From Lentisphaerae bacterium GWF2_45_14 (GTDB taxonomy: Bacteria; Verrucomicrobiota; Lentisphaeria; Victivallales; GWF2-45-14), in contig MHBG01000043.1 of NCBI GenBank assembly GCA_001804785.1, positions 1 through 39,018 of the forward strand: DNA of 39,018 nt, given 5' to 3'. A model generated the notes under the pieces. The model saw only the letters and a program-made list of their open reading frames with translations, made no database searches and was not told where the DNA came from. A program made the translations under genes and the position numbers. Shown here one piece after another: positions 33,860 through 39,018 of this stretch (position 1 is the stretch's first letter; the number at the start of each line of letters is the position of its first letter).

Positions 33860-35040
33860 ACTGGAAAGACGAATTTAAAAATCTTCTTCTCATAGCGGGA
33901 ATATTTTCGGTCTGTTTTTATCTCCCTGTTGGGTCGGACCGTTTCAACAATGCGGTTATGGAGGCGTTTTATCTGGTAAAATGGTATGCGCGCGAACACG
34001 TCCTATTATGCCTTGTCCCCGCATTCTTTATTGCGGGAGGAATATCGGTATTTATCAGCCAGGCATCCGTGATGAAATATCTCGGAGCGAGAGCGAATAA
34101 AATTCTTGCATACGGCGTGGCATCGGTATCCGGCGGAATACTTGCGGTTTGCTCGTGCACCGTACTACCCCTTTTCGCAGGGATATACAAGATGGGCGCA
34201 GGACTCGGGCCGGCATCGACATTTCTTTATTCAGGGCCTGCAATAAATATTCTGGCTATCGTACTGACGGCACGCATACTGGGGCTGGAACTCGGAATAG
34301 CAAGGGCGGTCGGAGCCATTGTTTTCAGTATTGTTATCGGACTCATGATGCACCTTATTTTCAGAAAAGAAGAAGAGGCGAAAGCCGCCGCGCAGGCAGC
34401 GATGCCGGAAATGGAAGTAAAACGTCCGCTCTGGCTTAACGCGATTTTTTTCGCTTCGATAACAGGTATTCTTGTTTTCGCAAACTGGGGAAAGCCTGGA
34501 GAATCCACGGGTTTATGGGCAAATATTTATGCCGCAAAATGGTTTATTACATTCGCATTACTTACTGCATTTGGAATGATACTTGTCCCATTTTTCAAAG
34601 GAAAAAAAAGGAATGACTCAGGTGAATGGCTTTATTCCACATGGTCATTTGCAAAACAGATATTGCCGCTCCTTCTTTTCGGAGTACTTATAGCTGGCGC
34701 CCTCCTCGGAAGACCAGGACACGAAGGGCTTATACCTTCGGATTGGGTTCAAAAGGCTCTCGGGGGCAACTCGTTGCGCGCCAACTTTTTCGCATCGTTT
34801 GCCGGAGCCTTCATGTACTTTGCCACCCTTACAGAAGTCCCGATTCTTCAGGGCCTTATAGGAAATGGGATGGGAAAGGGGCCGGCACTCGCGCTTCTTC
34901 TTGCCGGGCCGGCACTGAGCTTGCCCAGCATGCTGGTAATAAGAAGCGTGATGGGCACTAAAAAAACAGTTGTTTTTGTATCGCTTGTAATAATAATGTC
35001 GACAACAACGGGAATGATATTCGGAGCTTTCTTCGGATAA
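33856..35040 (+). CDS. Permease of the DUF318/ArsP-like family
   Basis: A 394-residue membrane protein with about 8-9 predicted helices, starting at ATG 33856. The motif GGILAVCSCTVLPLFAGIYKMGAGLGPASTF (Cys99 and Cys101) is typical of the UPF0718/DUF318 permeases, which include ArsP, the exporter of trivalent organoarsenicals. A polar loop at about 195-210 (EEEAKAAAQAAMPE) separates two halves, and PILQGLIGNGMGKGPALALLLAGPALSLPSM is the matching motif in the second half. It is in one operon with ArsR and thioredoxin-fold proteins. The substrate could be an organoarsenical or another thiol-reactive compound. Confidence 0.85.
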   Translation: MNWKDEFKNLLLIAGIFSVCFYLPVGSDRFNNAVMEAFYLVKWYAREHVLLCLVPAFFIAGGISVFISQASVMKYLGARANKILAYGVASVSGGILAVCSCTVLPLFAGIYKMGAGLGPASTFLYSGPAINILAIVLTARILGLELGIARAVGAIVFSIVIGLMMHLIFRKEEEAKAAAQAAMPEMEVKRPLWLNAIFFASITGILVFANWGKPGESTGLWANIYAAKWFITFALLTAFGMILVPFFKGKKRNDSGEWLYSTWSFAKQILPLLLFGVLIAGALLGRPGHEGLIPSDWVQKALGGNSLRANFFASFAGAFMYFATLTEVPILQGLIGNGMGKGPALALLLAGPALSLPSMLVIRSVMGTKKTVVFVSLVIIMSTTTGMIFGAFFG

Positions 35041-35058
35041 TAACTATGGAGGATCAAA

Positions 35059-35289
35059 ATGAAGATTCAGGTGCTTGGAACGGGATGTCCAAAGTGCAGG
35101 AAACTCGCCGAAAATGCGGAAGCTGCGGCGAAAGAACTTGCGTTGGATTATGAACTGGAAAAGGTTACAGACATCAATAAAATAATGGAGTTTGGTGTTA
35201 TGATGACCCCTACACTGGTTGTTGACGGTGCAGTGAAAGTCGTCGGGAAAGCGTCTTCGGTCGAAGAAATAAAAGGATTGCTGAAATGA
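35059..35289 (+). CDS. Glutaredoxin-like small thioredoxin-fold protein (TM0996/MTH895 type)
   Basis: A 76-residue protein. The redox motif is CPKC (Cys10, Cys13) in GTGCPKCRKL, and MMTPTLVVDG carries the cis-Pro. This fits the small TM0996/MTH895 redox-active disulphide family, often next to DUF318 permeases. By position it could be the ArsE-like partner of the ArsF and ArsG proteins further down, but I am not sure that ArsE belongs to this family. It has a strong ribosome binding site (GGAGG) and its end overlaps the next start by 4 bases. Confidence 0.88.
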   Translation: MKIQVLGTGCPKCRKLAENAEAAAKELALDYELEKVTDINKIMEFGVMMTPTLVVDGAVKVVGKASSVEEIKGLLK

Positions 35290-35753
35290 ATATATCCATA
35301 TTAAAACATGTATTTGCCGTCTGTATTGTTTTATCTGTATTATTCTGGAGTTCAAGGAGTTCAGCCCAGTGCTGCGGAGTAGACCCTTCAGGTGGAAAAG
35401 AAGAAAGCGCAGAAGAGGGAACCCCATTAGAGACAAAACTTCCCATGCTTCTGGACCTCGGCGCTAAGAAGTGTATTCCCTGCAAGATGATGGCCCCGAT
35501 ACTCGAAGAACTGGAAAAAGAGTATGAAGGAATTTTTACAGTTAAATTCATTGATGTGTGGCAGAAGGAAAATGCTGCCGAGGCGGGCAAATATAAAATA
35601 GAAAGCATTCCCACGCAGATATTTTTTGACGAAAACGGCAAAGAACTCTGGAGGCATACCGGATTTATTTCCAAGGCAGATATACTCAAAAAATGGAAAG
35701 CGCTTGGATGTGATTTTGAATGGATGAAAAAGAAATCTGAAGAGAAAAAATAG
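35286..35753 (+). CDS. Exported thioredoxin-like protein
   Basis: A 155-residue protein with a signal peptide or N-terminal anchor (about 5-27, followed by SAQCC). The thioredoxin fold starts near 50, with the active site CIPC (Cys63, Cys66) and the cis-Pro in ESIPTQIFF. It acts on the periplasmic side as a disulphide reductase or thiol donor. The start overlaps the previous gene by 4 bases (ATGA). Cys29-Cys30 after the signal peptide could bind metal. With the CcdA-like protein at 36224 it could form a periplasmic reduction relay. Confidence 0.88.
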   Translation: MNISILKHVFAVCIVLSVLFWSSRSSAQCCGVDPSGGKEESAEEGTPLETKLPMLLDLGAKKCIPCKMMAPILEELEKEYEGIFTVKFIDVWQKENAAEAGKYKIESIPTQIFFDENGKELWRHTGFISKADILKKWKALGCDFEWMKKKSEEKK

Positions 35754-35756
35754 TCT

Positions 35757-36227
35757 ATGCGCAGTAGAATCAAAAACATAGTTAAAAATCTGCTTCTGAT
35801 CTTTGTTTTTATCAGCATCGGTTTCGCGCTGGGCAAACGCAGTGTCCCGCATGCGGAGAACGGGCAGAAAAGCGAAACTGGAACTGAGCTGGTCCATGTT
35901 TATTACATGCACGCGACATTCCGCTGTGTTACCTGTAACACTATTGAAAAGATGACAAAGGAATTGCTTGAATCAAAGTTTGCCGGGAAAATACGGGACA
36001 AAAAAATAATTTTTTCGGAAGTGAATTTTCAGGAGAATGAAAAGCTGGCTAAGGAATTCGACATCGTTTCAAGCTGTGTTGTAGTCGCGAAAGAGAGAGA
36101 CGGTAATATTCTGAGCTACAAGCGCTTGGATGACGTGTGGACTTTAATGGGCAAACCGGCAGAATTCAATGATTATCTAATTAAAGCTATCGAACCATTC
36201 CTGACTAGGCAGGAGGATTCGCAATGA
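35757..36227 (+). CDS. ArsF-type protein (nitrophenyl-arsenical reductase subunit family)
   Basis: A 156-residue protein with one N-terminal membrane segment (about 9-26). The conserved core VHVYYMHATFRCVTCNTIEKMTKELLE has Cys57 and Cys60, and ends LDDVWTLMGKPAEFNDYLI. This matches my memory of the ArsF family, the second gene of arsEFG operons that reduce aromatic nitro-arsenicals. The fold looks thioredoxin-like. A 3-base gap separates it from the thioredoxin gene, and its stop overlaps the next start (ATGA). A metal-free redox role is possible; the name rests on recall. Confidence 0.65.
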   Translation: MRSRIKNIVKNLLLIFVFISIGFALGKRSVPHAENGQKSETGTELVHVYYMHATFRCVTCNTIEKMTKELLESKFAGKIRDKKIIFSEVNFQENEKLAKEFDIVSSCVVVAKERDGNILSYKRLDDVWTLMGKPAEFNDYLIKAIEPFLTRQEDSQ

Positions 36228-36916
36228 CATGGTATATCCTTTCTTCGGCATTATGGCTCGGAATCCTGACCGCGATAAGTCCCTGCCCTTTGGCCTCAAA
36301 CATTGCCGCAATTTCATTTATAGGTCGTCAGGTAGGGAATGACCGAGGGGTATTTTTCTCAGGTTTTTTGTATACGGCCGGTCGGACCTTTACTTATGTT
36401 CTGCTTGGTGCCGCTATTGTTTCAGGCACGCTTGCAAGCGGTGAGGTGTCCCGTTTTCTGCAGAAATACCTCAATGAGATTCTTGGTCCTCTTCTGATAG
36501 TACTTGGAATGGCGCTGCTGGGAATGTTGGGTTCAGGGTTCTCTTTAGCCCTTCTGAGCCATCATAAACTGCAAAAGCATGCGGAAGAAAAAGGGGCATG
36601 GGCGGCGCTTCCGATCGGGGCATTGTTCGCCTTATCGTTCTGCCCTGTTTCGGCCGGGCTTTTTTTCGGAGCGCTGATTCCGCTGTCAATAAGCAATGGA
36701 AGCAGTTTTATTCTTCCTGCTATTTACGGTATCGGAACGGCACTGCCCGTGATCGTATTTTCTTTTCTTATCGCATTTGGAGGAGAATATCTTGGAAAGG
36801 CTTTCAACTGCCTTACTAAAGTGGAACTTTTTGTCCGTTACGGGGCGGGAATATTGTTTATCGCAGTCGGCATATATTATTGTATAAACCACATTTACGG
36901 TCTAAGTTTTTCATAA
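36224..36916 (+). CDS. CcdA/ArsG-type membrane protein
   Basis: A 230-residue protein with six predicted membrane helices. Each half carries a Cys-Pro motif: AISPCPLASN (Cys21) and LSFCPVSAGLFFG in the second half. That is the CcdA/DsbD layout, in which the two Cys pass reducing equivalents across the membrane. The closest named group I recall is ArsG, the aminophenyl-arsenical export permease of arsEFG clusters. Because both ideas fit, export or electron transfer remain open. Starts by overlap with the arsF-type gene. Confidence 0.75.
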   Translation: MTWYILSSALWLGILTAISPCPLASNIAAISFIGRQVGNDRGVFFSGFLYTAGRTFTYVLLGAAIVSGTLASGEVSRFLQKYLNEILGPLLIVLGMALLGMLGSGFSLALLSHHKLQKHAEEKGAWAALPIGALFALSFCPVSAGLFFGALIPLSISNGSSFILPAIYGIGTALPVIVFSFLIAFGGEYLGKAFNCLTKVELFVRYGAGILFIAVGIYYCINHIYGLSFS

Positions 36917-36939
36917 ATGGACAAAATGAAAGACGAAAT

Positions 36940-38088
36940 ATGAAAAAGAGGCTTGCGATAAAAATATTTATATTCCTGATAATTGCAGGTGCTGTTTTTT
37001 ACTGGGTGCGCTTTTCTCCGGTCGAGGTGCAGGCGCATAAAGTTGCCAGAGGGTCGGTTGTAAACGAAGTAATGGGAACGGGTACGCTTGAAGCGAAAGT
37101 GCGAGCTTCCATAAGTCCTGAAATTTCCGGGCTGCTGACAAAAGTTCTTGCCGATCAGAATGACAAGATAGCAAAAGGCCAGCTCCTGGCCTGTATTGAC
37201 GATACCGATCTGATTCAGCAGGTGGAAGTTGCGAAGGCCGACCTTGCCGCAGTGAAAGCGACAGTTGACAGGACGGGAGCCGACATCATAAGCGCGAATG
37301 CAACGGCAGTCAAGGCTCGTTCCAATTTTGAACGGATATCGACACTGCGCAAGAGTCATGCGGTCGCGGAAAACGAACTGGAAAAAGCAGTCGAATCCAG
37401 AGATGTCGCGGAATCGAACCTGAACCGCGCGCAGCTGGCGAAAATAGAAGCGGAACGGAACGTCTCGAAAAACGAAGCGAGTCTGCGTTATTGGCAGGCA
37501 CGTTTGAGCGATACGAAACTTTACGCCCCTTTCGACGGGCTTGTGGTGCGCCGCAACCGCGATCCCGGAGCCGTTATTGTGCCGGGGACTTCGATAATGG
37601 ATGTCGTTTCAACGGAGCAATTGTGGATTTCAGCCTGGGTTGACGAAACGGCAATGAACCTGTTGAAAACCGGACAGCCGGCACGTGTCGTCTTTCGTTC
37701 CAGTCCCGGAAAGTTTCTGGAAGGAGAGGTCTTACGGCTTGCCTCGGAAACCGACAGGGAAACAAGGGAATTCATTGCGGATGTAGGAATTAAGAGATTA
37801 CCTGAAAGATGGGCGGTCGGGCAGCGCGCCGAAGTATATATCGAAACGGAAAGAAAAAACGGCGTTGTTTTTATTCCTCAGAATTTTGTGATATGGCGCG
37901 GCAAGGAAGCTGGCGTTATGCTTGACGTCAACGGCAAAGCACAGTGGCGGAAGATTTCGTTAGGCCTGAGCGGTCGCGGCAATGTGGAAATAAACGGCGG
38001 CCTGACCGAAGGACAAACCGTGATAGGTGTTTTGCCCGGTTCCGCTTTGCCGCGGGACGGACGCGCCGTAAAATATGATAGACCATGA
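36940..38088 (+). CDS. HlyD/RND-type membrane-fusion protein
   Basis: About 382 residues; ATG 36940 (MKKRLAIK) is used because the longer frame from 36880 overlaps the previous gene. One N-terminal membrane helix (6-22), then a lipoyl half-motif (GLLTKVLADQNDKIAKGQLL), a long coiled-coil hairpin (about 95-185), the second lipoyl half (LYAPFDGLVVRRNRDPGAVI) and a beta-barrel part. It is the periplasmic adaptor of an ABC exporter. Its stop overlaps the permease start, so both work as one transporter. Only 23 bases separate it from the ArsG-type gene. Confidence 0.9.
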   Translation: MKKRLAIKIFIFLIIAGAVFYWVRFSPVEVQAHKVARGSVVNEVMGTGTLEAKVRASISPEISGLLTKVLADQNDKIAKGQLLACIDDTDLIQQVEVAKADLAAVKATVDRTGADIISANATAVKARSNFERISTLRKSHAVAENELEKAVESRDVAESNLNRAQLAKIEAERNVSKNEASLRYWQARLSDTKLYAPFDGLVVRRNRDPGAVIVPGTSIMDVVSTEQLWISAWVDETAMNLLKTGQPARVVFRSSPGKFLEGEVLRLASETDRETREFIADVGIKRLPERWAVGQRAEVYIETERKNGVVFIPQNFVIWRGKEAGVMLDVNGKAQWRKISLGLSGRGNVEINGGLTEGQTVIGVLPGSALPRDGRAVKYDRP

Positions 38089-39018
38089 ATCTCGCACTTA
38101 GAGACATTCGTCACAATATGGGACGCTTCGTGCTGACCACATTCGGCATAGGCCTGCTCCTGATGCTCGTTATGGGAATGGGCGGCATTTACCGTGGACT
38201 TGTTGAGGACGCCACGCTGCTGGTAAACAGGATTGGCGCCGATCTGTGGATCGTACAGAAGGGGACACGCGGCCCGTTCGCCGAGATTTCGCGTCTGCCG
38301 CGAAATGTCGAGGACAGGGTGCTTGCCGTTCCCGGCGTACTCAGCGCCAACAGCTTTATTTCGCATACCATCCAGCGGGAATACAACGGGAAACCTTTGC
38401 GCCTGACAATTCAGGGACTGTCGTGGCCGGCCGACAAGGGACAGTGGCTTCCAATCGTAGCCGGGCGGACGCTCGGACAATCCCATTATGAGATGGTCGT
38501 GGACAAATCTTCAGGGCTGAAGGCCGGAGATAGAATTCCGCTGGGCAAAAACATTTATACGGTCGTGGGTCTGACTCAGCACATGAGTTCGTCCTCCGGC
38601 GACTCGATGGCCTTTCTGACACGCTCCGACGCGCAGTCCGTGCAGTTCGATCAGCCCGGAGAGGCTATCCGTTCGGAACGAACCGCCCGCATCAAACGCC
38701 TTCTGGCTACGGACTTAGGGAGTACCCGTCCGCAGATGCTCGAACGGGCGGGAGGCGCGTCATCGGCCATTCCCGCGCTCGGGTATTCGATGGTCAGCGC
38801 CATACTGGTAAATGTTGCGCCCGGTTGTGATCCGGCGGCGGTCGCAGCGAGTATTTCGACATGGCCGGATGTGTCTGTCTATACTGTCGAAGAGCAGAGG
38901 CAGCTTCTCCTTAGGGGAATGGTGGACAAGGCGCGCCGCCAGTTAGGGCTCTTCCGGATACTGCTGATCATTGTCTCGGCTGTCATAATGGCGTTGATAC
39001 TCTATACTCTCACGCTCG
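38085..39018 (+). CDS. FtsX/DevC-type ABC exporter permease, partial
   Basis: The first 311 codons of an ABC permease; the gene runs off the window end. It starts MNLALRDIRHNMGRFVLTTF, with a first membrane helix at about 15-38, then a large periplasmic domain (GADLWIVQKGT, PGVLSANSF, GLTQHMSSSSGDSMAFL), and the second helix region begins with ARRQLGLFRILLIIVSAVIMALIL. This is the FtsX/MacB/DevC layout. It overlaps the fusion protein by 4 bases. An ATP-binding subunit should follow beyond 39018. Confidence 0.9.
   Translation, partial: MNLALRDIRHNMGRFVLTTFGIGLLLMLVMGMGGIYRGLVEDATLLVNRIGADLWIVQKGTRGPFAEISRLPRNVEDRVLAVPGVLSANSFISHTIQREYNGKPLRLTIQGLSWPADKGQWLPIVAGRTLGQSHYEMVVDKSSGLKAGDRIPLGKNIYTVVGLTQHMSSSSGDSMAFLTRSDAQSVQFDQPGEAIRSERTARIKRLLATDLGSTRPQMLERAGGASSAIPALGYSMVSAILVNVAPGCDPAAVAASISTWPDVSVYTVEEQRQLLLRGMVDKARRQLGLFRILLIIVSAVIMALILYTLTL

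Noticed and set aside
1-39018. CRISPR arrays, tRNA and rRNA genes
   Set aside because: I looked for regular direct repeats with spacers and for cloverleaf or rRNA-like sequence and found none.

Overview
The window looks like chromosomal DNA of a Gram-negative bacterium with lipid A (LpxK- and LpxL-type genes) and the MEP isoprenoid pathway (IspD). A LacI-led operon of atypical glycoside-hydrolase-like proteins, with an N-terminal fusion domain I associate from memory with PVC-group bacteria, makes Lentisphaerota/Verrucomicrobiota or a related PVC lineage my best guess. No rRNA or other marker is present, so this is inference.

Layout. (1) 1-2500: the end of an accessory region, with a possible phage-tail-type protein, a protein with a caspase-like His/Cys dyad, a lipoprotein and a decayed lipoprotein gene. 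(2) 2500-15800: a stress/metabolism island. A cytoplasmic PAS-GAF-PAS histidine kinase, a lone receiver and a NarL-type regulator are followed by small envelope proteins (DUF3309, LEA-like lipoprotein, LA_2272-type repeats), an alpha/beta hydrolase, an encapsulated-ferritin-like protein, a flavin reductase, transaldolase, a PRC-barrel protein, phosphoketolase, a heptad-glycine membrane protein, a four-cysteine peptide and an Ig-like lipoprotein. A paired palindromic box (TAGGGTTTTACCCCATAG type) occurs three times, before the kinase, before the DUF3309 gene and before the heptad-glycine gene; I propose it is the site of the NarL-type regulator. Remnants of an aldolase gene and possibly a phosphoglucomutase gene show that the carbon-metabolism part has lost genes. 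(3) 15800-16300: a decayed IS630-type transposase. (4) 16302-25695, minus strand: seven tightly packed genes that probably form one operon, led by a LacI regulator, with an M24 peptidase-fold protein lacking metal ligands, two glycosidase-like proteins, a dehydrogenase, a NodB-type deacetylase and a mutarotase-like protein. (5) 25815-33457: envelope and housekeeping genes (hexapeptide acyltransferase, lpxK, ispD, GNAT, SGNH hydrolase, dCMP deaminase, lpxL-type). (6) 33480-end: an ArsR-controlled operon with a permease, two thioredoxin-fold proteins, ArsF- and ArsG-type proteins, then a membrane-fusion protein and an FtsX-type ABC permease cut by the window end. Its likely job is export of, and redox protection against, arsenicals or other thiol-reactive compounds.

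No tRNA, rRNA or CRISPR array was seen. All family assignments come from reading the sequence without database searches.
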